A DNA stretch of 64,000 nt from assembly GCA_963680875.1 (NCBI GenBank), contig OY804582.1, positions 54,640,646 to 54,704,645 on the forward strand, read 5' to 3'. The notes under the pieces were generated by a model. It had not been told where the DNA came from. It saw only the letters and a list, made by a program, of their open reading frames with translations, and did no database searches. The translations under genes and the position numbers were made by a program. Of the stretch, positions 34,644 to 46,534 are shown in pieces. This DNA comes from Bathymodiolus brooksi (lineage: Eukaryota; Mollusca; Bivalvia; Mytilida; Modiolidae). How positions within the stretch are numbered: the stretch's first letter is position 1; every line of letters starts with the position of its first letter.

Positions 34644-37600
34644 ATGCAGTTGAGTGTGTTGTTCTTGTTTTGTTTTGGACTCATTTGTGCTTCAGATGGA
34701 ACGGATTCAAAACGTCTATTACTGAATGATCCTACCATATTTCAGGATCGTTTAAATCGATTGGAAAGCATGTTGGCGATACTAAGTAATACTGTTAACC
34801 AACAGGCCGTGACAATGCAACGACAGGATTCGAAACACCAACAACAGGATTCGAAAATTCAACAACAGGAATCGAAAATTCAACAACAGGGTTCGAAAAT
34901 TCAACAACAGGAACGTTTAATTCAACAACAGGCGGCTGAAATAAAGCAGTTGCAGTCATTTGTGAGCTCTTCTAAAGGTAACAAAGTAAATTAATCATAC
35001 ATCATTATTATGAACACTACTGTTTGAAATTAAAACGGACACTATTCGATTTTGTACGATGTTGCATTTATTTGACGACCTATGATTGGATAAAATCATT
35101 CCTAAAAATAACGATAGAAGGCAGAGCCATATATGGAAATCTAGAGAATAAGATTAATACGCTTTACTGGCCAGTGGAAAATTCCATATGCCAGGTGACT
35201 GCAGCATTGTTAATCTATTATTGCATAACTTGACCTTGACGCTGTCCGAAATAAAGAAATATTGTAATCGATAACTGAGACGACGTATGCCAAGTGTACT
35301 TGACCAGGCTCACTATGTATATGGGTGTGTATTTTGATTTAGCATAATCAAACACAACTTTTCTCCATTGTGTTACGTTAGTCCGTTACACACCGATGCA
35401 GACGATAGATAAACGTGCAGTTACGAAACGATGCAGACGGAAAATTGCAGAAGGTCAGTGGGCGGTGCTTAATTTTGTCTAGTGATCATTACGTCTTTAG
35501 CCTTAGAACTTCCAAGAAAGTCCGTCAAACATAGTTCGTGGAAAAAACTTAGTTACTGTTTCAAGCTATAGATCAGCAACATCGTACAAAAATGTTCTAA
35601 GCTCCCGTGACTCTTCAACAATTTAGTGATCGTCTAAATAATCATAGTAGCGCGAACCCTTCAACAATTTACTTACCGTCTAAATAATCATAGTCGGTCA
35701 CTAGGGAGCTTAGAACTTATAATATGCCGTTGTCATTCCAATTAATATGATTGTCGTCAATATGTGTTGTAATTAGATCTATAGTGTTTCTTGTATAATA
35801 GACGATTTGCCAGTTTCCGACTTGATTCCAAAATTATCCGCTTTTTCTAAGTTTTTGTAGTAGTTGCTTCCCTTTAAGACAGATATTGAGATATATAGAA
35901 TCTAACAACGCCAAAAGTGCAAGATAGGGAAATCTTATCCGAGGGTGTCGGAAATTTCCCTGTCTTGCACTTTTTACCGGTGTTTGATTTTATTTCTCAC
36001 TTTTATCAGTAGTTGTGTATTGTTTGACAGCTATGCACTTTTAGCAGACGATCATGTAAACAATGTGAGTTATTTCCCCTTCATGTCAATCAAAAAAGTA
36101 ATTCCGTATTTTTGTGTATTACGTGAAGGTTATTATGTAATAATATGGCTGATTGTTAGGATTTGTGTGTTTATAAAAGATTGAAAACTTATATACAGTG
36201 AATTGTTTATTTTAAAAAGCAAAAGCATGGAGAATTCGGGGGGCAGTTGACATAAACTGTACAGCATGCATTTGCCGGTAAAACGCACGTGATTTTTTTG
36301 TCTTGCACTAGTGCAAGATAAGAAAATCTCACATCGCTAAAATTAGGAACTGGTCTGTCTCAAAAGTGAGAAAAAGGTGTCCACTTCATGGAATGTTCAA
36401 ACAAAATAACATATTTTTCTCATAAACTGTATAAAATTTAAATGTTGTTCCAACTTCTGAATTTTTTATCTGCTATAAAATTCACCATTGTTATTATACA
36501 AGGTTCAAATATCTACTAATTTTCATAAATTATATTCAAATTCTTTGTTCTTTCCGTTGCACTTGCATGGTACGGGAACTATGTTGTTCTCTGTAAGGGA
36601 AATAACTCAAATGAAAAAAATGTCATTTAAGCACATATTAGAATCTAATCGAAAACTGTCAAATGTGCTGCAAAGATTTTTCACTAATTTAAAAAAAATG
36701 TTTTAAATTAGTATATTATAGAGATAAAGTAACTATTAAATGTTTCATTTATATTCTAATTTATATTTCCACTAATTATCACCATTTCCTATTTTAAACA
36801 GGATCTGGGTCAACCTACGTGATCTGGGGAAGGAAACAATGCCCGCCCAATAATTATACAGAACAAGTTTACTCAAGTATTATATTATTGTAAATACTTT
36901 GATGTTTGATTGTGTTTAACGCCACTTTCAACACTATATCAGTTATATCATTGCTGTCAGTTTTATTGGTGGAGGAAACCGGAGTATAACCCGAAGAAAA
37001 CCACCTACCTGTCGCAAGTCACTGACAAACTTTATCACATAATGTTGTATCGAGAACACCACGCCATGAACGGGGTTCGAACTCACAACTATAGGTGGTG
37101 ATAAGCACTGATTGTAGAGGTAGTTGTAAATCCAACTGCCATACGATCACGACCACGACGACATCTGATAATTGATAGTGAAAGTAAAGTCTACTACAAA
37201 TGTATTACACTTGAATTGACAGAAATTTAGATTAGATGTGTTTAATATAATATTCAGGGTTATCCGTAATGCTTGGGACTTTTTTTTTGGCCAATATGCA
37301 AATTAGGCCAAAATTCAATAAAAATTCGTTCAATGTCATTTTCCCAGTAACCATTTGCCAAATTACACCCAGAAGAGTTTGAAGATACCAAAGGGGCAAT
37401 CAGAATCCCTATACACAATGGCCAAAAGAAAAAGTACAAAAGGACAAACAACGATCTACAAAACATACATATAAAACGAAAGATCGAGTAACACGAACCC
37501 CACTAAAAACCGGGGGTGAACTCAGGTGTTCCGGAAGGGTAAGCAGTTCCTGCTCCACTAGTGGCACCCGTGTTAATCTAGTTACAAACCCGGTAATAAG

Positions 37601-40600
37601 TCGTGAATGAGGAAAGGACCGGGAAGTGCAGCAATATACCAGCTTCTCCTGCATATGGTGTTTACATCTCGCAATTGATTCGTTTTGCAAGGGCCAGTAG
37701 CAATTATTCTGATTTCCTGAAACGTTATCTTTATCTGAGAAACAGGCTATTGGACCAGTGCTATCAAAAGATTCGCCTTATTCGATCTCTTTAAAAGTTT
37801 ATATTCCGATACCAAGATCTTGTAGAAATATATTCCGTCTCTGCAGAGACGATAATAAACGATGGATTTTCATATAGTGAAAATGTATAAAGATAAGGAA
37901 GTCAACAAAAAAGTCAAAAAAAATTTTTTATCAATGTGTGACGTAAGAGTGTTTTTGACATTTACTTCACTGAATTTGGTACTGCTTTGACAACTATTTT
38001 ACTTATTTTGTTCCAATATTGTTATAAATACTGTTATAGTGACAGCCGGAACCTTTGAGCCGTAATGAAAGCGGGAGGTTTGGCGCATTAAAATCTGATT
38101 CAACCCACCATTTCTTTAGAAATGCCTGTACCAAGTCAGGGTCATTACGGTTTTCACAGTTTTCCGGTTGTTGACTGATTTTGTCTGTTTATATACTTAT
38201 GAGTTTTGACTTTCCCTTTGTAAGATTGATCGGAGTTCGGTAATTTTGTTATTACCCTTATTTACGACAAGTGGAACATATCCGTAGTCATTTGTGACAC
38301 AGATATTCCATAACGGTCAACCAAGTCATGGTGGTGACCGTAAAATTTTCGAAGTGATGACTTCAACTTTACCAAAAGGAACCCTTGGTTCAGTAGCTTC
38401 CTTGTTAACAGCTACCCCCTATCAAGGAAATCCTGATAGGAATCACAAGCTCTGGAATATCGTATCATCTGAGAGATATATACTACATATGCAGGTACTG
38501 CTGAAATGTTGCTACATGTACCTATAAATGGAAAGTTCACAATGGGAAAATGTTCGTTCTTAACCGACCCTCACTGTCCATTTCGAGGAGTAGGTCAAGG
38601 TATGAAGCAGACCTATCTGTATCTGTGGTATCCTTTATTTCAAGCTCAACAAAATCACCAAACCTAGAATTATTTATTGAAAGGACATTATCTATATAGC
38701 GAAACGTGAAATTAAAGGATTGGGCTAGCTTCTTTTCGTTTTTCTTGAGAAGCCCCCGTATGAAGTCTGCCTCATACGAATAAAGGAACAAGTCGGCGAG
38801 AAGAGGAGCACAGTTTGTACCCATAGGTATCTCGACTGTCTGTTGACAAACACGTCCACCAAACATAACAAATATGTTGTCAATCAAAAACTCGAGCATG
38901 CTGAAGATATCAGTTTCAGAGAACTTTTTGGTAGAATCAGAGTGGTGTTTTACAAAATAAGATCCGTCTCTTCCTAGCACGTGGTATTTGTATCTACGTT
39001 GGTCATTCTTTTTTATGAAACACAGATGGACCAACTCCCTTAATTTGTCCTTCAGCTGAGAGTGAGGAATAGTCGTGTAAAGGGTAGAGAAATCAAATGT
39101 TTAAATGCTATTGCAGGAGGAGAGGGACCTAGATTTTATGTACTCTAACAGATCTTTCGGGTTCTTCAGATTCCACATCTGATTCACACCACCTCTCCAG
39201 TAGCTAGTGTCACAGTAGCTCTGAATCCCGGATTTGACTGACGATAGAATACATGTTAATAATTTAGAAAGAGGTTTCGTGGAGCATCTGGCAGATCCAG
39301 CAATATAGCGCTGTTTGAAAGGACACTTGTGTAATTTAGGAATCCAGTAGAGAGATGGTAGATCCAGTTCTTCATCTTTGGTTGAAATTCCAAAGGAACA
39401 TAAAACAGACCTATGATTGTCCATGATTTCCTCTTTCGTATGTGTCGTCGGGGTATATGTAGGGTTGCCAAGTGAATTGTCAATACCTAATTCCTTTATC
39501 AAGCAGTCTATGTAATGTGATTTACACACAAAAACAATATTGTTAAGGACCTTGTCGGCGGAGACAATAACATATTTGTCATGAAGGAGAGACAGGTGCT
39601 CAACAACATTTGGGTCTTTAAAGATCGATGTAGAGCGAGTGCTGATAGACCCACTGAGTTTTTTAATTCTAATCTGTATTAGCTACCTCACACTCTTCAC
39701 CCATTCGGAAAGAGTATATAAGTCCTCCTTTTCACGCTTTGCCCATTGTCTGGCATAATCCTCGACGGAATCCATAAGTATTTTAAAGTTGTGTTTCCAG
39801 TTTATGGATTTAGGCTCACGATATTTAGGCCCTTTGGCGAACACTTCTCGTTGTTGATAATTTTAAGGTCACCAGTTATAACGTGGCCAGTCGGATTATA
39901 TATGAATGGGAAACTTGCACAGGTGCAATCAGGAAGCTTATATTTGAAATCGTCAATATTGAGATCACGCAACAAATGTTTGTAATTAATAATTTTTGAC
40001 GCTAGTGGTCTGGTATAAACGTACGAAATTATAGGCGCAGACTGATCGTTAAAATATGGTGGAATTTTAGTTTTTACGGATTTGTGATGAAGGATATTGC
40101 CTAAGTTAATGCCATCAAGACCTTTGTTGGCAAACGACAGTTTCAGAAAGGAACGTTTGTCTATTTCATCTTTCTTAATACCAACAGGCTTGAAAAGTCT
40201 GCGACCGGCAATATCCAAGTCGATTGCTGTAAGTTTGTAATCATTTGAATTCGGATTTGTAACCAAAAGTGGCTTGAATGTTTCCCTGTCAAATGTTATC
40301 TGGCGGTCATGTCAAAGATGCTCGCTTTTACTAAAAATATGAATTTCTTGAAATAACCGAAAGTTTTACATTTTTACTGGAATTGGATGACATTTTAATT
40401 ATATGTTCTTGATCTAATTAGTGGTGTGACATTTATTCAGTGGGATTTTGTCTGTAAAGGTAGTGTCGAATATATTTTATGTTTTTATAGCTACCCATGA
40501 AAGCCTGGGGTTATATTTGTTTTTCTTTCACAATGGTATGAGTGTGTTGTGCTTATTTGTCCACTCCGGGTCTTTGCACTCTTATTTTACTTTTATTTTA

Positions 40601-43600
40601 TTTTGTCAGGTTGATGTCGCTGTGGTGATCGTGGTTTTTATTTCATCTAATGTTTGTCTATTTATAGGCACATATTTCATTCATTTAAAATTACTTATCG
40701 ATAGACAGATGTTCGGTTGAATGTTTGTATATCGATAGACAGATGTTCGATTGAATGTTTGTATATCGATAGACTGCTGTTCGATTGGATGTTTGTATAT
40801 ATATAGACAGATGTTCGATTGAATGTTTGTTTATCGATAGACAGATGTTCGATTGGATGTTTGTTTATCGACAGACAGATGTTCGATTGTATGTTTGTAT
40901 ATCCATAGACAGATGTTCAATTGGATGTTTGTATATCCATAGACAGATATTCTATTGGATGTTTGTATATCGATAAACAGATGTTCGGTAGAATGTTTGT
41001 ATATCGATAGACATATGTTCGGTTGAATGTTTGTATATCGATAGACATATGATCGATTGAATGTTTGTATATCGATAGACATATGTTCGATTGAATGTTT
41101 GTATATCGATAGACATATGTTCGGTTGAATGCTTGTATATCGATAGACAAATGTTCGGTTGAATGTTGGTATATCGATAAACAGATGTTCGGTTGAATGT
41201 TTATATATCGCTAGACAGTTGTTCGGTTGAATGCTTGTATATCGATAGCCCGATGTTCGGTTGGATGCTTCTATATCCATAGATATATGTTCGGATGAAT
41301 GTTTGTATATCGATAGTCAGATGTTCGATTGAATGTTTGTATATCGATTGACAGATGTTCGATTGAATGTTTGTATATTGATAAACAGATGTTCGGTTGA
41401 ATGTTTATATATCGATAGACCGATGTTCGATTGGATTTTTGTATATCGATAGACAGATTTTCGATGGGATGTGTGTATATCGATAGCCCGATGTTCGGTT
41501 GGATGCTTGTATATCCATAGACAGATGCTCAATTTAAGATTGTCTATAAATAGATATATATTTGATATCTATATATCCATAGACATTTGATATGGTAGTT
41601 GTCTATCGATATATAGATATTTGATATGATAGTCGTCTATCGATATATAGATATTTGAAATGAAAGTTTTCTATTGATATATAGATATTTGATATGATAG
41701 TTGTCTATCGATATATAGATATTTGATATGATAGTTGTCTATCGATATATAGATATTTGATATGATAGTTGTCTATCGATATATAGATATTTGATATGAT
41801 AGTTGCCTATTGATATTTGATATGATAGTTTTCTCTTGATATATAGATATTTGCGTTGATGCGTGTTATTGATAGACAGATAATTGAGGCTTGTATATTT
41901 ATAAACAGACATTTTATTTGTTGATTGTAATCGATAGAAAATTATTTGGATGAACATAGCGTATCGATACGCAGATATATCGTTCATATCAACAGGGATT
42001 ACAATTAAGTCATTCATGCATTGCCTCTTAAAATCACCTCCGAATGTGTATTTAGAAGTAAGTACTTGTCTTAACTTTCTTCATTTTGTGTACCCTATGT
42101 TGCCAGTTTCTCTGGATTGCCCTTTTTAGCTCACTTTGCCAAAGGCAACGTCAGCTTTTGCCATCCGTCGTCTGTCGTCTGTCGTCCGTTAACGTTTCAC
42201 ATTTTAATCTTCTCCTCTGACACCCCTCAACCAAATGATAAGAAACTTGGTAGGAAGCATTTATGGAATGTCCTCTCTAAACATGCACATTTTTCCCTAA
42301 CCATTAACAAACATGGCCGCCACAGGCAATTCTTGTTTCTGATTGGCCGATGTTTTTAAATCTTCTCCTCTGATACCGCTTGGCCAAATGAACCGAAACT
42401 TGGTAGGAAGCATCTACGGAAGGTTCTCTATAAAGATTGTGCATTTTGTTCCGATTCGTTAGCAAACATGACCACCACAGGCAATTCTTTTTTCTGGTTG
42501 GTCGATTTCTAAAAATCTTCTCCTCTGAAACAACTTTGCCAAATGAACCGAAACTTGGTAGGATGCAGCTATGGAAGGTCCGCTGTAAAGACTGTTCATT
42601 TCGTCCCGATCCGTTAACAAACATGGCCGCCACAGGTGATTCTTGTTTCTGATTGGCCGATTTTCTTAAATCTTCTCCTCTGAAACTGCTTAGCCAACTG
42701 AACCGAAACTTGATACGAAGCATCTATGGAATGTCCTCTATAAAGATCGTGCATTTTGTTTCGATTCGTTAGCAAACATGGCCGCCACAGGCAATTCTTT
42801 TTTCTGATTGGTCGATTTCTAAAAATCTTCTCCTCTGAAACAACTTTACCAAATGAACCGAAACTTAGTAGAAAGCATCTATGGAAGATCCTCTATAAAG
42901 ATCGCTAATTTCGTGCCGATCCAATAACAAATATGGCGGACACAGGCAATTCTTGTTTCAGATTGATCGATTTCTAAAAAGTGTTCTCCTTTGAAACAGC
43001 TTGACCAAATGGTCCGAAACTTGGTAGGAGGCATCAATGGAAATTCCTCTATAGAGATTGCTCATATCATTTTGATCCGTTAACAAACATGGCCGCCACA
43101 GGCAATTATTGTTTCTGATTGGTCGATTTCTAAGAAAAAATATTTTTCTCTGAAACCGCTTGGCCAAATGAAATGACACGTGGTAGGAAGCATCTATGGA
43201 AGGTCCTCTATAGCGTTTGCCTTTTTCGTTTTAATCCGTTAAAAACATGGCTGCCACAGGCAATTCTTGTTTCAGATTGGTCGATTTCTAAAAATCTTCT
43301 TCTCTGAAACTGAATAGCCAAATGAACCGAAACTTGGTAGGAAGCATCTATGGAAGGTCCTCTATAAAGATTGCTCCATTCCGTCCTGATCCGTTAGCAA
43401 ACATGGCCACCACAGGCAATTATTGTTTCTTATTGGTTCATTTCTAAAAAAAAAAAGCTTCTACTCTGAAACCGCGTAGCCAAATGAACCGAAATTTGGT
43501 AGGAAGCATTTATGGAAGGTCCTCTATAAACCTTGCGCATTTCGTTCCGATTCGTTAACAAACATGGCTGCCACCGGCAATTCTTGTTTCTGATTGGTCG

Positions 43601-45825
43601 ATTTCTAAAAATCTTCTCCTCTGAAACCACTGCCAAATGCACCGAATTTTGATATGAAGCATCTATGGAAGGTCCTCTATAAGGATTGATCATTTCGTCC
43701 CGATCCGGTAACAAACTTGGCCGCCACACACAATTCTTGTTTCTCATTGGTTCATTTCTTTAAAAAAAAAAAGCTTCTACTCTGAAACCACTTTGCCAAA
43801 TGCACCGAAACTTGATAAGAAGCATCTATGGAAGGTTCTCTATAAGGATTGATCATTTTGTCCCGATCCATTGGCAAACATGGCCGCCACATGAAATCTT
43901 TTTTGATTGGTCGATTTCTAAAAATCTTCTCCTCTGAAACCACTTTGCAAAATGAACCGAAAATTGGTAGAAAGCATCTATGGGAGATCTTCTATAAAGA
44001 TTACTCATTTCGTCCCGATCCATTAACAAACATGGTCGGCACAGGCAATTTTTGTTTCAGATTGGTGGATTTCTAAAAATCTTCTCCTCTGAAACAGCTA
44101 GGCCAAATATACCGAAACTTGATAGGAAGCATCAATGGAAGGTCCTCTATAGAGACTGCTCATATTGTTTTGATTCGTTAAAATACATGGCCCCCACAGG
44201 CAATTCTTGTTTCTGATTGGTCGATGTCTAAAAAATATTTTCCTCTGATACCACTAGGCCAAATAAAATGAAACTTGGTAGGAAGTATCTATGGAAAGTC
44301 TTCTATAGAGATTGTTCATTTCGTTTTGATCCGTTAGCAAATGTGGCTGCCAGTAGCGATTTTTGTTTCAGATTGGTCGATTTCTAAAAATCTTCTTCTC
44401 TGAAACTGCATAGCCAAATGAACCTAAACTTGGTAGGAGGTATCTATGGACGGTCCTCTATAAATATGGCTAATTTTGTTCAGATTTGTTTACAAACATG
44501 GCTGCCATAGGCAATTCTTGTTTCTGGTTGGTCGATTTTTACAAATTTCTTCTCTGAAACTGCTTGGCCAAATGAACCGACATTTGGTGGGAAGCACCTA
44601 TGGAAGATTCCATATTAAGTTTTCTCCAAACAGAATGAAAGGTGAGCAACACAGGCTCAGCCCACTGAGCCTCTAGTTTGTTTACCCATTCGGTATACTC
44701 TAACGTTTATTTACACAAACAATAAGAAATCATTGACACATTCCGGTTTGGCATTAGTGGCAAGTTGCTTTAACATAAAAACTTACATGTATTTAAAGCA
44801 AAGCATTACATGACAGGGTTAGAACTCCAACATTTTAATGTTGATGTCAAATTGATTAATGTTTGTAATGCCTCTATTTAGGCGCATCCTAATTCACGAA
44901 TCCGGAGTGACATCACACTGTGAAATTGACCAATCAATTTCTGATATGAAGAAAATAGCTTGAGGTGAAGCCAAGCAAAATCCTTCGGGATTCTACAGAG
45001 GCCCAAATGTTTATTCATTTATTCGATATCAACCAACAGAAGGTTAATATTTTAATTAATATCACCCTGAACCTTGTTGACACTAAACCAGACATCGAGT
45101 TTGATTTTCATCAATTTATATAACAAAGGTTTATTTTGATTTAGAAAAATAACACCTCAAATTTTCCACTGAAATCTATGTAATATCCCGAGGATTCCTC
45201 CTGGCTTCACCGCATTCAGTTATTAGATTCCCGGATGTTCGGATAAGAGAATTGGCAAATAAAAAATATATTATGTTTTGCTATCTTTGGATATAATAAA
45301 TAACTGATGAATATATACCGGCATATAAAAGAAACTGATTTATAATTTATCATCTCAGGTTTTGCAGGGGGTGGTATGTATACCGATTCAGGTGCTGCAG
45401 CAGACTATGTTTGTCTTCCACCTGATCCTGACTTTGGAAAGACCAGTGCTTATGATTCAGGACGAATGTATGGTGCAGAATACGAGGGTCATCCAAATGA
45501 TTGGAGTTCTAACTCCCGCAATGAAGATGTACCATGTGCTGTATGTAGAATCGTCATGGCGACTACCAGCATTATGATTCCCGGGAAAAACATCTGCTAC
45601 TCTGGCTGGACTAGGGAATACTATGGATATTTGGCATCTGGTGCTTATTATCAAGCAGCTACTTCCTCGTATGTTTGTGTAGATATCCATCCACAATACC
45701 TAAATGCTGGAGTTGGCGATCTTAATGGTAAATTGTTTTACCCTGTAATTGCCAAATGTGGGACATTACAGTGTCCACCATATATAAACAATTATCCACT
45801 TACTTGTGTTGTCTGTTCTAAATAA
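34644..45825 (+). CDS. Gene D: secreted short-chain collagen C4-like protein, three exons
   Basis: Exons 34644-34977, 36802-36876 and 45359-45825; 291 codons, the longest of the five. Exon 1: signal peptide [39 protein letters not shown], then six glutamine-rich heptads (one QRQ) ending EIKQLQ, the longest coiled coil here. Exon 2 begins GA, giving Gly, and ends with A where A-C and E have G. The residue across the second junction is therefore Ser instead of Gly, and the donor is CAA|gtatta. Exon 3 has [69 protein letters not shown] and LTCVVCSK. Intron 2 (8.5 kb) has collected Penelope-like fragments, 34-bp arrays, a satellite-like element and a MITE. The stop codon overlaps AATAAA. Function inferred from the family only. 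Confidence 0.9.
35594..35716. mobile_element. Short inverted-repeat element in intron 1 of gene D
   Basis: Terminal 'gttctaagctccc' is matched by 'gggagcttagaac' at the right end. The interior contains a direct repeat of about 37 bp ('cttcaacaatttag/ctta ... cgtctaaataatcatagt'). Probably a small MITE. Confidence 0.55.
36905..37165 (-). mobile_element. SINE family 2 in intron 2 of gene D
   Basis: Complete tail-to-head copy (gtgtttaacgccactttcaa ... gatcacgaccacgacgac). The right flank equals that of the copy in intron 2 of gene C, so the insertion predates the C/D duplication. Confidence 0.85.
37376..37620 (-). repeat. Penelope-like element 3' terminal part
   Basis: Non-coding end in the minus orientation ('gaagagtttgaagataccaa' ... 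'ggtgttccggaagggtaagc' ... 'gtcgtgaatgaggaaaggac'). It belongs to the reverse-transcriptase remnant at 38265-40262, separated from it by a second, oppositely oriented fragment. Confidence 0.65.
37621..37880 (+). pseudogene. Penelope-like reverse transcriptase C-terminal fragment, second subfamily
   Basis: The plus frame encodes [20 protein letters not shown], then [20 protein letters not shown], the conserved region downstream of the reverse transcriptase catalytic core. A stop follows after IRSL, with residual similarity beyond. Its sequence and orientation differ from the adjacent minus-strand element, so it is a separate insertion or rearranged piece. Confidence 0.65.
38265..40262 (-). pseudogene. 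Penelope-like retroelement reverse transcriptase, degenerate
   Basis: Minus-strand order: an N-terminal block at 40262-39802 ([20 protein letters not shown] ... [20 protein letters not shown]); a frameshifted stretch; the frame from about 39665 with [26 protein letters not shown] and STKPLSKLL; a nonsense TAA at 39103-39101 just before the catalytic motif A block [13 protein letters not shown]; then [20 protein letters not shown] and FRYIDNVLS. The usual YIDD of motif C is YIDN, losing the second catalytic aspartate. [14 protein letters not shown] follows, and a C-terminal tail with [16 protein letters not shown] ends near 38265. The element is dead. It sits in intron 2 of gene D at a site that is empty in gene C. 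Confidence 0.8.
40693..41530. repeat. Tandem array, 34-bp unit, about 25 copies, in intron 2 of gene D
   Basis: Same unit as in gene C (tttgtatatcgatagacaga + tgttcggttgaatg). It is followed by the same unique sequence 'gctcaatttaagattgtcta', so the array was inherited from the common ancestor and has since changed in copy number. Confidence 0.95.
41560..41850. repeat. Second 34-bp tandem array, different unit, about 8 copies
   Basis: The unit reads 'tatgatagttgtctatcgat' 'atatagatatttga'. It is also 34 bp and contains ATCGAT, suggesting descent from the same ancestral repeat. Gene C has only one or two such units after its array (30075-30140). Confidence 0.85.
42090..44690. mobile_element. 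Satellite-like element: about 15 copies of a ~155-bp unit, inserted in intron 2 of gene D
   Basis: Left end 'agctcactttgccaaaggca'; right end 'gtgagcaacacaggctcagc' 'ccactgagcctctagtttg'. Between them are about 15 diverged units (gaaccgaaacttggtaggaa ... aacaaacatggccgccacag ... cttctcctctgaaa). Flanks match gene C sequence around 30300-30330 without the block, so it was inserted or grew after the C/D duplication. A mobile element with internal tandem repeats is my reading; the class is not identified. Confidence 0.75.
44890..45253. mobile_element. Insertion absent from gene C, with imperfect inverted repeats
   Basis: Compared with intron 2 of gene C (around 30490-30500), gene D has about 360 extra bases here. 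'ggtgaagccaagcaaaatcc' near 44961 is matched by the complement of 'ggattcctcctggcttcacc' near 45193-45212. Probably a MITE. Confidence 0.6.
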
Positions 45826-45893
45826 AAATAACTATCAAGCAAGTTGTATTTGCAGATTTTATATTTTTCTAAAATGATACAAAAACGTCCGAA

Positions 45894-46255
45894 CCGCATC
45901 GGTGGTAAAATGGTTAGCGAGCTCGCCTCGAGTTTGGTAGATCGTGGGTTCGAGACCCGTTCGGGACAAACCAAAGACTATAACATTGGTATTTGTTGCT
46001 TCTCGGCTAAGCACGCAGCATTAAGGAGAAAGAGAAAAGACTGGTTGGCTCGGAATCAGGATAATGTGTCCGAGTGGGGCGACATGTCTGTCCGCGGAAT
46101 GTTGTTTCAGTGAGCTAGCACTATAAAAATCAAACTAAGCGTGTTGGTTTAGTACAAAGTGGACCTCATCATCAGCTCATTGAAAATTGACTTGTTCTCA
46201 CCATTATATAGTTGAAACTGCTGAGTTGGCGTTAAACAACAATAACTCACTCACT
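45894..46255 (+). mobile_element. SINE family 1 behind exon 3 of gene D
   Basis: Head 'gggttcgagacccgttcggg', body, tail 'ttggcgttaaacaacaataa' and (CTCA)n. Equivalent in position to the copies behind genes C and E. Confidence 0.9.
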
Positions 46256-46534
46256 ACAAGAACATCAATTTAATCTATCTGGTTTTACTACATGTTTCGT
46301 GCTTTAATTTTGACACTGAATTATTTGGATTTAAGAGAACACTATTTTATAAATTGAAAATAATATAAACTATACATTTTCAATTATTTTATTGTTGTTT
46401 TTCATCATAGTCATTGTGGGATCTTCCGCGATGATGATTACTCACTTTTAATAGTGTGTAACGCTCTAGACTGTAGATGAGCTCTACGGAAACATCTGTG
46501 TGTATACTACATGAGAATTTCTAAATGGGTATAA

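Noticed and set aside
42304..43943. Minus-strand frames with [20 protein letters not shown] words
   Set aside because: Arise from the ~155-bp satellite units; broken at unit drift and without start or domain features.
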